Position numbers and translations under genes: made by a program. From CAWBLP01 sp963721065 (lineage in GTDB: Bacteria > Pseudomonadota > Alphaproteobacteria > Acetobacterales > Acetobacteraceae), in NCBI GenBank assembly GCA_963721065.1, contig CAVRHO010000009.1, positions 124,001 to 188,000 on the forward strand: DNA of 64,000 bases. Direction: 5' to 3'. Position 1 is the first letter of the stretch; each line of letters begins with the position of its first letter. The notes under the pieces were generated by a model. The model was not told where the DNA came from. It made no database searches and saw nothing but the letters and a program-made list of their open reading frames with translations. This document shows, piece after piece, positions 56,807-64,000 of this stretch.

Positions 56807-57796
56807 CTACAGCGCAGCCTTCGCGATCAGCCGCCGCAGGTCCGATTCCGGCCGGGCGCCGTAGTGGCTGATCACCTCCGCCGCGGCGATGCTGCCCATC
56901 CGCCCGCAGACCGGCAGTGGCCGACCGGCAGTCAGGCCGGCCAGGAACCCCGCGGCATAGGCGTCGCCGGCACCGGTGGTGTCCACCACGCGGGTGGGTT
57001 CCGCGGCGATCTCCACCGTCTCGCCCCCGCGCAGCAGCACGCTGCCGGCTTCCGACCGGGTCAGCGCCGCCAGCGCCACGTCGCGCCGGGCCGCCTCGGC
57101 TGCGCCCTCGAAGGTGTTCTCCTCATACAGCGAGGTGATCTCGGTCTCGTTGGCGAACAGGATGTCCACGTGCCCGGCCACCAGCTCCCGGAACGCCGCG
57201 CGGTGGCGATCGACGCAGAACGCGTCGGACAGGGACAGCGCCACCTGCCGTCCTGCCGCGTGCGCCGCCGCCGCGGCCTTGCGGAACGCCGCCTGGGCGG
57301 CGGGCGGGTCGAACAGGTAGCCTTCCAGGTAGGTGACCTGCGCCTGCGCGACCACCGCCTCGTCCACGTCGGCTTCGTCCAGCGACACGCAGGCGCCCAG
57401 GAAGGTGTTCATCGTGCGCTGGCCGTCCGGCGTGACCAGGATCAGGCAGCGCGCGGTGGGCGCACCGCCGGACAGCGGCGCGGACGGGAAGTGCACGCCG
57501 ATCGCGCGCATGTCGTGGCGGAACACCTCGCCAAGCTGGTCGTCGGCCACCTTGCCGAAATACGCCACCCGGGCGCCCATCGCCGCGGCCACCGCGCAGG
57601 TGTTGGCGGCGGACCCGCCGCTGCTTTCCTCGCCCGGCGGCATGGCGGCGTAGATCGCCTGTGCCTGCGCCGCATCCACCAGGATCATCGCGCCCTTGTG
57701 CATGTCGTGGCGCGAGAGGAACGTATCCTCCGCCCGCGCCACCACATCGACGATGGCGTTGCCGATACCCAGAACGTCATATTTCGTGTCAGCCAA
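56807..57796 (-). CDS. PfkB-family carbohydrate/nucleoside kinase, adenosine-kinase-like
   Basis: A 329-residue ribokinase-family protein. The N-terminal substrate motif is GGSAANTCAVAAAMGARVAY, and the C-terminal PfkB signature with catalytic aspartate is DTTGAGDAYAAGFLAGLTAG. The start TKYDVLGIGNAIVDVVARAE and the overall pattern are those of bacterial proteins annotated as adenosine kinase; the actual substrate may be another sugar or nucleoside. It starts 1 bp after the enolase-superfamily stop, so both are in one operon. Confidence 0.88.
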   Translation of the reverse strand: MADTKYDVLGIGNAIVDVVARAEDTFLSRHDMHKGAMILVDAAQAQAIYAAMPPGEESSGGSAANTCAVAAAMGARVAYFGKVADDQLGEVFRHDMRAIGVHFPSAPLSGGAPTARCLILVTPDGQRTMNTFLGACVSLDEADVDEAVVAQAQVTYLEGYLFDPPAAQAAFRKAAAAAHAAGRQVALSLSDAFCVDRHRAAFRELVAGHVDILFANETEITSLYEENTFEGAAEAARRDVALAALTRSEAGSVLLRGGETVEIAAEPTRVVDTTGAGDAYAAGFLAGLTAGRPLPVCGRMGSIAAAEVISHYGARPESDLRRLIAKAAL

Positions 57797-57797
57797 T

Positions 57798-58976
57798 TCA
57801 GCGCCCCTTCACCGGGTGCGCGCGCACCGCGGCCTCATTCACCTCAACACCCCAGCCGGGACCGGTTGGCAGGATCAGTTCCCCGTTGTCAATCGCCGGC
57901 GGGTTGACGAACAGCTCATCGCGCCAGGCGACGCTGTCGATATCGATCTCCATCACGCGGAAATTGGGGATCACCGCGCAGAACGCGGCGCTGATGCCGC
58001 TGCACAAATGGCCGTAATAGTTGTGCGGGGCGCAGTTCACTTCATAGGCCTCGGCCATCGCGGCGACCTTGATCGACTCCAGGAAGCCGTTCCAGATCAC
58101 GTCGATGATGGCCACGTCGGCGGCATAGGCGTCGAAGAACGGGCGGAAGGCGCGCCGGCCGCACACCGATTCCAGCGAAGCGATCGGGCATGGCGCCGAA
58201 CGGCGGATCAGCGCCAGCGACTGCGGGTCCCAGGTGTCGATCTCCAGCCAGGTCATGTCGAACGGCGCCACCGCCTTGGCGACCTGCAGGTAGCCCTCGG
58301 TCTTGAAGTGATAGTTGGTGTCCAGGTGCAGGTTCATGTCCGGGCCGGCGCCCTCGCGGAAGGCGCCCAGCGTGTCGCGGACGGCCTGCAGGGTGCTGCG
58401 GTCGACGTTGAGTTCCGGCCACCCGGGGGTGCGACCGAAGCCGGGACCGAAGCCCACCAGCTTCTGGCCGTCGAACGGCAGGATGTTGGTTTTCAGGCCC
58501 TTGAAGCCGCGGCGTTTCACCTCGGCGCCCAGCGCGGCGAGGTCGTCATAGGTGCGCAGCGGCGGCGCGCCGACCAGGTCGTGGTTGCGCACGCGGTAGG
58601 TGCCGCAATGCGACCAGTACACCGGGATGCGGGTGCGCACCGGGCCGCCGAACAGTTCATACACTGGCACGCCGAGCGCCTTGCCCTTGATGTCGAGAAG
58701 GGCGTTCTCGATGGCGGCGATGGCGCGCGAGTTGATGCCGCCAGGCGCCTGCACCTGCCGCACCCACAGGTTGGAGCTGATGTGCTGCACCGGGCGCGGG
58801 TCCTGGCCGATCAGCGGTTCCGCCAGGCCGTGGATCACGGCGGTCAGGCCGCGGCTGCCGTCGGCCTCGGTGTATTCGGACCAGCCGGTAAGGCCGTCGT
58901 CGGTGGTGATCTTCAGGAAGGAGAAGCTACGCCAGCCGGCGTCGCAATGCAGGTCCTCGATGCGGGCGATCTTCAT
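57798..58976 (-). CDS. mandelate racemase/muconate lactonizing enzyme family protein
   Basis: A 392-residue enolase-superfamily enzyme with an N-terminal capping domain (MKIARIEDLHCDAGWRSFSF) and a TIM barrel. Metal-ligand strands are seen as NLHLDTNYHF, MTWLEIDTWDP and CPIASLESVCG. A barrel lysine is in KGLKTNILPF, and NYYGHLCSGISAA is a late-barrel element. Members act as sugar-acid dehydratases, epimerases or cycloisomerases; none can be chosen from sequence by eye. It is co-transcribed with the PfkB kinase, which may act on a product or related sugar. Confidence 0.88.
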   Translation of the reverse strand: MKIARIEDLHCDAGWRSFSFLKITTDDGLTGWSEYTEADGSRGLTAVIHGLAEPLIGQDPRPVQHISSNLWVRQVQAPGGINSRAIAAIENALLDIKGKALGVPVYELFGGPVRTRIPVYWSHCGTYRVRNHDLVGAPPLRTYDDLAALGAEVKRRGFKGLKTNILPFDGQKLVGFGPGFGRTPGWPELNVDRSTLQAVRDTLGAFREGAGPDMNLHLDTNYHFKTEGYLQVAKAVAPFDMTWLEIDTWDPQSLALIRRSAPCPIASLESVCGRRAFRPFFDAYAADVAIIDVIWNGFLESIKVAAMAEAYEVNCAPHNYYGHLCSGISAAFCAVIPNFRVMEIDIDSVAWRDELFVNPPAIDNGELILPTGPGWGVEVNEAAVRAHPVKGR

Positions 58977-59349
58977 GGCATCTCCTCAATCATTGTTCGA
59001 CGACAGGAACCCTTGTTCGACGACAGGCCAGCGCCAGTCGGAGCCGCTTCGCCCTGACCTTGCGCTGACACGAGGCCCGACACAACCGTACGACAGATAT
59101 CGGCCGGCCGAAACGTTAAAGACGGCAATCGACAGTGTCCGGCTCCGCCGCTACATTGCCGCAACCGCGTACACGATGCGCAGCTTGATCATGCTACACT
59201 TATTCGCCTGCGGTCGGCTGCTTCTCGGATAACTGATACGGCCCGTTCAAGACGAATCCTGAAACCAAACGAAGCGTGCCTGGACGTGTTCATCGACCCT
59301 GATTGCTGCGCCTGCAGCTTTCCGGGTCGCACCATGGGGGGAATGCACG
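58977..59349. other. 373 bp divergent promoter region
   Basis: The gap separates the enolase-superfamily gene and the divergent sulfatase gene. It begins with a small direct repeat, TTGTTCGACGACAGG twice at about 58991-59026. A locally AT-richer patch lies at about 59100-59215. No convincing promoter pair or operator was found, and no small gene. Confidence 0.45.
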
Positions 59350-61416
59350 ATGACGACCGGCAAGAACGGCGGCACAGAACGGCCGAACATCCTTCTGATC
59401 ACCTGCGATCAGTATCGCTTCCCGAGGTTCTCCTATGGCCCCGACAGCGGCTTTGCCGAACCGCTCAAGCAGATCCTCGGCTTCCAGGGGACGGTGGATC
59501 GGTCCAATAGCTATGCGAAGTATTTCCCGGGCCTGCTGCGCCTGCGTCAGAACGCCGTGGCTCTGCGCAACCACACGATTGGCGCGAGTGCCTGCACGCC
59601 AAGCCGTGCAGTCATCTACACGGGCCAGTACGGGACGAAGACCGGCGTCACCCAGACCGACGGCGTCTTCAAGGACGGTGATTCGGCGAATTTCCCCTGG
59701 CTCGACATCGGCGGCATCCCGACGCTCGGCACCTGGATGCGTGCCGCCGGTTACAGCACGCACTACTTCGGCAAGTGGCACGTGTCCAACCCGCCCGATC
59801 ATTCCCTGGAACGCTACGGCTTCGACGACTGGGAGGAATCCTACCCCGAGCCGCACGGCACGCAGACCAACAATCTGGGCATCTATCGCGACGCCGGCTT
59901 CACCGACAGTGCTGCCACATTCATTCGCCGTCAGGGGCTGGCGTCGAACTACAACCGGATCTACGCATCGATGTCTGCTGAGGATCCCAACACCAGCGGA
60001 CCCGATCCGAGTGATCTGCCGCCCTGGTTCGCGGTGGTGTCGTTCACCAATCCCCACGACATCGCGACATATCCCGGCGTCATCGCCCAGGCACTACCGG
60101 CCGACCAGCCGCATTCCATCACCATTGGCGGCAAGACCTTTACGCGGCAGACCCAGTCGATTTTCGGTCCACTGACGGTGCCGGCCCAGGGCGACGAGAC
60201 ACCGCCGCCCATCGCCGGCACCATCCGGCTTCCTCTCAACCCCGATGGCTTCCCACAGGCCTGCGCCAGCCCATCGCCCACACAGAATGAAACGCTGGCC
60301 GGCAAGCCGGGCTGCCAGCACGAAGCAGCGTACAAGGTTGGGCTGGCGCTGGCCGCGAAGGGCGGGTTCAACATCGTGAATCACCTGGCGGACAGCCGGC
60401 CGCCACTCGGCGGTGAGTCCGCGCTGGAGGCGGCGGTCGCCCTGGCGTTCAGGAACTGCATTCCGTTTCAGCTATCCGACGACCCCAACCAGAACTGCGA
60501 GCAGTTCCTGCAACTCTATGGCTGGCTGCATTCGGTGGTTGACGTGCATATCAACGCCGTGCTGACCGCGCTCGAGGAATCCGGGCAGGCAGACAATACC
60601 ATCGTGATTTTCCTGGCCGATCACGGCGAGTATGGCGCCGCACATGGCATGATGCTCGAGAAGTGGTACACGGCCTATCAGGAAGTGGTGCATGTGCCCG
60701 TGGTGGTGAAATTTCCCGCGTCCGGTGGCGGAACGCCGGCCGCGCCGGAAAACGCCGTCGCGCCCGAACCCGGGCAGCTCGATGCGCTGACCAGCCATGT
60801 CGATATCCTTCCCACCGTGCTGGGCTTCGCCAACGTGCACGCCGAGGAGCGGCGGGAGATCAGCCGGAAGCTGGCCGCAAACCGGCCCGTGCCGCCGCTG
60901 CCCGGCGTCGATCTGTCGTTCATCATCCGGCACGCTCTGGCGAAAGATGGCGTTGAGATCCCGATCGTCGAACAGGACGGCGAGGAACGCGAAGGCGTAC
61001 TGTTCATCACCGATGACGAAATCACGGCGCCGCTACCGCCCTCGCGCTCGGCGGCGGACAAGCGTTCCTATGAGGAATTCGGCGTTTACCAGGCCGTTGT
61101 GGAGGCGGTCCGTACAGGAAGACACCACAAGGGGCCGGTAGAGCTCTCGCCGGGCAGCGTCAGGCAGCCTAACCATGTGCGCTGCGTCCGGACCAAGGAC
61201 CACAAGCTTGCGCGCTATTTCGATCCGTCCGGGCAGGTGCCGGACGAGTGGGAGATGTACGACCTCAACGCGGACCCGAATGAGGCGGTCAATCTGGTGG
61301 AGGTGAACGTTTCCCCGCCGCGGGCGCGTCCTGATCTTCCGGATCGGGCGAAGGTACAACAGGTGGCCGACCAGGCGGCGGTGCTGTTGGCGAAATTGGA
61401 ACGGCTTTACTTGTAG
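59350..61416 (+). CDS. sulfatase-like hydrolase with intact CTPSR formylglycine motif
   Basis: A 688-residue arylsulfatase-type protein. The start RPNILLITCDQYRFPRFSYG supplies metal-binding D20, and the FGE-recognised motif C82-T-P-S-R86 lies in SACTPSRAVIYTGQYGTKTG. Later metal ligands are in IVIFLADHGEYGAAHGMMLE. There is no signal peptide, so it should stay cytosolic unless exported another way. Residues about 215-420 contain a long insertion, rich in Pro with scattered cysteines. It could hydrolyse sulfate or phosphonate esters; the formylglycine motif favours sulfatase. No FGE gene is in the window. Confidence 0.88.
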   Translation: MTTGKNGGTERPNILLITCDQYRFPRFSYGPDSGFAEPLKQILGFQGTVDRSNSYAKYFPGLLRLRQNAVALRNHTIGASACTPSRAVIYTGQYGTKTGVTQTDGVFKDGDSANFPWLDIGGIPTLGTWMRAAGYSTHYFGKWHVSNPPDHSLERYGFDDWEESYPEPHGTQTNNLGIYRDAGFTDSAATFIRRQGLASNYNRIYASMSAEDPNTSGPDPSDLPPWFAVVSFTNPHDIATYPGVIAQALPADQPHSITIGGKTFTRQTQSIFGPLTVPAQGDETPPPIAGTIRLPLNPDGFPQACASPSPTQNETLAGKPGCQHEAAYKVGLALAAKGGFNIVNHLADSRPPLGGESALEAAVALAFRNCIPFQLSDDPNQNCEQFLQLYGWLHSVVDVHINAVLTALEESGQADNTIVIFLADHGEYGAAHGMMLEKWYTAYQEVVHVPVVVKFPASGGGTPAAPENAVAPEPGQLDALTSHVDILPTVLGFANVHAEERREISRKLAANRPVPPLPGVDLSFIIRHALAKDGVEIPIVEQDGEEREGVLFITDDEITAPLPPSRSAADKRSYEEFGVYQAVVEAVRTGRHHKGPVELSPGSVRQPNHVRCVRTKDHKLARYFDPSGQVPDEWEMYDLNADPNEAVNLVEVNVSPPRARPDLPDRAKVQQVADQAAVLLAKLERLYL

Positions 61417-61471
61417 CGGCCGCGGCCGGTCAGCAGTCGAACGATACGCTGGCTGGTATCAGACCAATGCG

Positions 61472-61510
<39 letters not shown>

Positions 61511-61519
61511 TCCCCCGAG

Positions 61520-61624
61520 TCATGGCCGGGCTTGACCCGGCCATCTACCCCCGACAAGGCGTGCGTCGCTGCATCCCGACCCGATCGTTACGGGGTGGAT
61601 GGCCGGATCAGGTCCGGCCATGAC
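61520..61624. repeat. REP/BIME-like element, full length
   Basis: Left arm ATGGCCGGGCTTGACCCGGCC, core CCCCGACAAGGCGTGCGTCG with CATCCCGACCCGATCGTTAC, right arm GGCCGGATCAGGTCCGGCC then ATGAC. It lies between the convergent sulfatase and nusB genes. Confidence 0.92.
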
Positions 61625-61657
61625 TCAGAGGAGCGGTGCTTGCGTGCCGAATTCCTG

Positions 61658-62146
61658 TCAGCCCGCAAATTCGCCAGGCCTCAGCAGCCGCGCCATCCGG
61701 TCCAGCACAGCGTTCGCCATGCCGGGTTCCGGACCGCTGAAGAAGCCGCGCGCGACGTCCAGGTATTCGTTGATCACCACCCGGGCCGGCGCGCCTTCCA
61801 TGGCCAGTTCCGCCCCGCCGGCACGCAGGACCGCACGCAGCACCGGGTCGAGCCGGGCCAGCGGCCAGTCCTCGGGCAGTGCCTCGACCAGCATGTGGTC
61901 GATCGTGTCCTGCTGCCGGACGGCCGAGCGCACGATGCGGCCGAACAGCGGGACTTCGGCATCCGGGATACGGCCGTCCTCGAAGCCGCCCAGGCCGGGC
62001 AGTTCGCCCAGCCGGTGGCGCACGAACTGGTCGATCACGGTTTCCGGGTTTTCCGGGCCCTGCTCGCTCTGGAACAGCGCCTGCACCGCGGCGACGCGGG
62101 ACGCCGTGCGCGTGCGCCGGCGTGGTTTCGGCGGCGGTTTGCCCAT
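61658..62146 (-). CDS. nusB: transcription antitermination protein NusB
   Basis: NusB binds boxA RNA with NusE and promotes antitermination on rRNA operons. The 162-residue product has the family layout: TASRVAAVQALFQSEQGPEN, then LFGRIVRSAVRQQDTIDHML, RLDPVLRAVLRAGGAELAME, and VVINEYLDVARGFFSGPEPG. A short basic Pro/Arg-rich extension precedes the domain. Its start overlaps the ribH stop by one base (TGATG). ribB-ribH-nusB is a common alphaproteobacterial order. Confidence 0.95.
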   Translation of the reverse strand: MGKPPPKPRRRTRTASRVAAVQALFQSEQGPENPETVIDQFVRHRLGELPGLGGFEDGRIPDAEVPLFGRIVRSAVRQQDTIDHMLVEALPEDWPLARLDPVLRAVLRAGGAELAMEGAPARVVINEYLDVARGFFSGPEPGMANAVLDRMARLLRPGEFAG

Positions 62147-62628
62147 CAGTCCGCGCCCAGGGTCCGGGCCGCGTTGATCTGCAGCAGCGCCGCGGCGGCG
62201 GCTTCGGCGCCCTTGTTGTGGCCGTCGCGGGAGGAGCGGGCTTCGGCCTGCGCCAGCGTGTCGCAGGTCAGCAGACCGGTGCCCAGCGCCAGGCCGAACT
62301 GCAGGGCGACCGCCATGATTCCCTCCATCGTCGCTCGGCAGATGAAGTCGTAATGGTCGGTCTCGCCGCGCACCACGCAGCCCAGGGCGATGAACGCGTC
62401 GAACCGGTGGCTGCCGCGCATGGCGATGCGGATGGCCTGGGGCAGTTCGAACGCGCCGGCCACATCCAGCACCTCGAAGGTGGCGCCGGCTTCGCGCAGG
62501 ATGCGGGAGGCGCCATCGGTCAGGCCGTCCACCACCTCACGATAATACGGGGCGCGCACGATCAGCAGGTGCGGCGCGGGGCCGGTAACCTGTGGTGCGG
62601 CGGGCAGAGGGGCGTCTTCGGTGCTCAT
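62146..62628 (-). CDS. ribH: 6,7-dimethyl-8-ribityllumazine synthase
   Basis: RibH condenses the dihydroxybutanone phosphate made by RibB with the pyrimidine to form lumazine, the riboflavin precursor. The 160-residue product shows the core motifs VVDGLTDGASRIL, VLDVAGAFELPQAIRIAMRG, FIALGCVVRGETDHYDFICR and DTLAQAEARSSRDGHNKGAE. I start at MSTEDA; the frame extends upstream into minisatellite DNA and is not credible there. It is 201 bp from ribB, with the gap filled by REP-like DNA, and overlaps nusB. Confidence 0.95.
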   Translation of the reverse strand: MSTEDAPLPAAPQVTGPAPHLLIVRAPYYREVVDGLTDGASRILREAGATFEVLDVAGAFELPQAIRIAMRGSHRFDAFIALGCVVRGETDHYDFICRATMEGIMAVALQFGLALGTGLLTCDTLAQAEARSSRDGHNKGAEAAAAALLQINAARTLGAD

Positions 62629-62685
62629 GATGCGGGGTTCGCTATACGCGCGCTTGCGGAAGGAGGCCACGGGAGAAGTCGTGGA

Positions 62686-62760
62686 TGGCCGGGCCGAGCC
62701 CGGCCATGACGGTGAGCGGGGCCATGACGGTGAGCGGGGCCATGGCGGTGGTGGGGACCA
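62686..62760. repeat. half REP element with 18-bp minisatellite between ribB and ribH
   Basis: A palindromic arm (ATGGCCGGGCCGAGCCCGGCC then ATGAC) is followed by two to three copies of ggtgagcggggccatgac and a decayed continuation. It looks like a REP arm whose edge was amplified, as at 12576-12642. It sits inside the riboflavin operon. Confidence 0.75.
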
Positions 62761-62829
62761 TGACGGCGATGGGCACGGCGACGGGAACAAGGACCCTGGT
62801 CGTCAGGTGGACCCGGGCGATGGTGGGGT

Positions 62830-63972
62830 TCATCCTTCGTAATCCACGCCGACCACGTTCGGGATCGGGCGCTGCTCGACGATGTTCAGGCCATAACCCT
62901 CCAGGCCCACGATGGTGCGCCGCCGGTTGGTCAGCAGGACCATGTTTTTCACGCCCAGGTCCAGCAGGATCTGCGCGCCGATGCCGTAGTCGCGCAGCAC
63001 GCGCTGGGCGCGGGGATTTTCCTTGGACAGCAGGCGCACCCGTTCGGCCAGCGCGGTCTTGCGGTGCTCGCGGATCAGCACCACCACGCCGCGGCCGGCA
63101 TTGGAGATCATGTGCATCGCGTTGTGCATGGCGATCCAGTGCGGCGAGCCGGTCATGTCGTCCAGCAGATCGACCGCGTGCATGCGCACCATCACCGGTT
63201 CCGGCCCGGACAGGTCGCCCTTCACCAGCACCAGGTGTTCCTGGTACTCCACGGTGTTGGCATACACCATGGCGCGCCACTCGCCGCCGGCCGGGTGGTT
63301 GTAGGTGCCTTCCTCCACCCGGCGTACCAGGCGTTCCGTGATCCTCCGGTGCGCGATCAGGTCGGCGATGGTGCCGACCTTCAGGTTGTGCCGCTGCGCG
63401 AACGTCACCAGCTCCGGCAGCCGGGCCATGGTGCCGTCGTCGTTCATGATCTCGCAGATCACCGAGGACGGGTACAGCCCGGCCTTGCGGGCGATGTCCA
63501 CGGACGCTTCGGTGTGCCCCGCGCGCACCAGCGTGCCGCCGTCGCGCGCCATCAGCGGGAACACGTGGCCCGGCGTGGTGATGTCGTCGCGTGTGGCTTC
63601 CGGGTTGATCGCCACCGCAATGGTATGGGCGCGGTCATGCGCCGAGATGCCGGTGGTGACGCCTTCGCGCGCCTCGATCGACACGGTGAACGCGGTCTGG
63701 TGCCGCGTGCCGTTCTGCGCCGCCATCAGCGGCAGGCCGAGCTGTTCGCAGCGCCGGCGGGTCAGGGCCAGGCAGATCAGGCCGCGGGCGTGGCGGGCCA
63801 TGAAGTTGATCGCGTCCGGGGTGGCGAACTGCGCGGGGACGACCAGGTCGCCCTCGTTCTCCCGGTCCTCGTCATCGACCAGGATGAACATGCGGCCGTT
63901 GCGGGCCTCCTCGATCAGTTCGTCGGCGCTCGAGAGGTATTGCGACAGCGCGACGGTCCGGACGTCCTGCAT
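62830..63972 (-). CDS. ribB: 3,4-dihydroxy-2-butanone 4-phosphate synthase with degenerate RibA-like domain
   Basis: A 380-residue RibB. The N-terminal domain makes dihydroxybutanone phosphate from ribulose 5-phosphate: the acidic loop FILVDDEDRENEGDLV (D34 to D42), ARGLICLALTRRRCEQLGLP and MARDGGTLVRAGHTEASVD are intact. The C-terminal domain (from about residue 225) has the GTP cyclohydrolase II fold (VEYQEHLVLVKGDLSGPEPV, RVLRDYGIGAQILLDLGVKN) but lacks the zinc-binding cysteines, as the stretch from MVRMHAVDLLDDM to AMHNAMHMI has none. It should therefore not be an active RibA. It is the second visible gene of the riboflavin operon. Confidence 0.92.
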   Translation of the reverse strand: MQDVRTVALSQYLSSADELIEEARNGRMFILVDDEDRENEGDLVVPAQFATPDAINFMARHARGLICLALTRRRCEQLGLPLMAAQNGTRHQTAFTVSIEAREGVTTGISAHDRAHTIAVAINPEATRDDITTPGHVFPLMARDGGTLVRAGHTEASVDIARKAGLYPSSVICEIMNDDGTMARLPELVTFAQRHNLKVGTIADLIAHRRITERLVRRVEEGTYNHPAGGEWRAMVYANTVEYQEHLVLVKGDLSGPEPVMVRMHAVDLLDDMTGSPHWIAMHNAMHMISNAGRGVVVLIREHRKTALAERVRLLSKENPRAQRVLRDYGIGAQILLDLGVKNMVLLTNRRRTIVGLEGYGLNIVEQRPIPNVVGVDYEG

Positions 63973-63973
63973 C

Positions 63974-64000
63974 TTATTTTGTCTCCGCCAGCCGCGCGAC
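63974..64000 (-). CDS. C-terminal end of upstream gene, possibly riboflavin synthase
   Basis: Eight codons (VARLAETK) and a TAA stop lie at the right edge on the minus strand, 1 bp before the ribB start. In alphaproteobacteria the gene before ribB is often ribE (riboflavin synthase). The ending VARLAE-x-K would fit, but eight residues cannot prove it. The tight spacing shows that ribB is not the first gene of its operon. Confidence 0.4.
   Translation of the reverse strand, partial: VARLAETK

Overview
The window is high-GC chromosomal DNA from an alphaproteobacterium. The family is inferred, not shown: the style of the paa, liv, dpp, ribB and recJ-glpX genes, the very high GC and the many GGCCGGG-type REP pairs fit Rhodospirillales, most likely Acetobacteraceae. 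It reads as ordinary chromosome. I found no transposase, integrase, phage gene, CRISPR array or replication origin. The only accessory-looking patch is a 1.8 kb islet beside tRNA-Glu.

Layout. 1-1.3 kb: paaABC, phenylacetyl-CoA epoxidase, leaving the window leftwards. 1.5-6.2 kb: a Cache-type chemoreceptor, an exported beta-propeller protein, a GST and a histidine phosphatase. 6.3-9.9 kb: tRNA-Cys, two tandem TfdA/TauD-like dioxygenases, a cysteine-rich DUF6455 gene behind a perfect Fnr/FixK box, and a glycine-zipper lipoprotein. 10-19.6 kb: a CaiB/BaiF CoA-transferase, a hypothetical gene, and a complete peptide/nickel-type ABC importer split into two converging units. 19.6-25.5 kb: ligA, recN, bamD, a Uma2 nuclease-fold gene and a membrane protein. 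26-29 kb: mdh-sucC-sucD (TCA cycle). 29.3-32.4 kb: an LLM flavin oxidoreductase, then the islet (DUF6883-like fragment with DUF4926, and an MNT-HEPN toxin-antitoxin pair) bounded by short direct repeats and tRNA-Glu. 32.5-38.6 kb: recJ and glpX, an XRE/MmyB-type regulator divergent from a SnoaL-like gene, and a LeuCD-type hydro-lyase pair. 39-44.8 kb: a thioredoxin-fold protein, a VOC protein, a quinone reductase, an acyl-CoA dehydrogenase and an M20 carbamoylase. 45-51.5 kb: a TPP enzyme with an enoyl-CoA hydratase, divergent from a long PutA. 51.7-56.5 kb: livKHMGF branched-chain amino-acid importer. 56.8-61.4 kb: an adenosine-kinase-like PfkB kinase, an enolase-superfamily enzyme and a sulfatase. 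61.6-64 kb: ribB-ribH-nusB, with the end of an upstream gene (possibly ribE).

Two patterns cross the window. First, six otherwise full-length genes (ligA, recN, mdh, the M20 amidase, the TPP enzyme, putA) are interrupted by nine frame breaks in total. Every one is repaired by removing a single base, and eight of the nine can be repaired inside a run of identical bases. Uncorrected insertion errors in the assembly explain this better than gene decay, because ligA is normally essential. Second, a family of about 105 bp repeats made of two GGCCGGG palindromes around a conserved core occurs seven times between genes, with related minisatellites and two separate long inverted repeats.

Functionally the window is rich in uptake and catabolism: phenylacetate, peptides, branched-chain amino acids, proline, acyl-CoA and N-carbamoyl compounds, feeding central metabolism (mdh-sucCD, glpX). 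No clearly new biological system was found. The best leads are the islet at tRNA-Glu, the Fnr-controlled DUF6455 gene, the REP family and the paired 13-mers between ech and putA.
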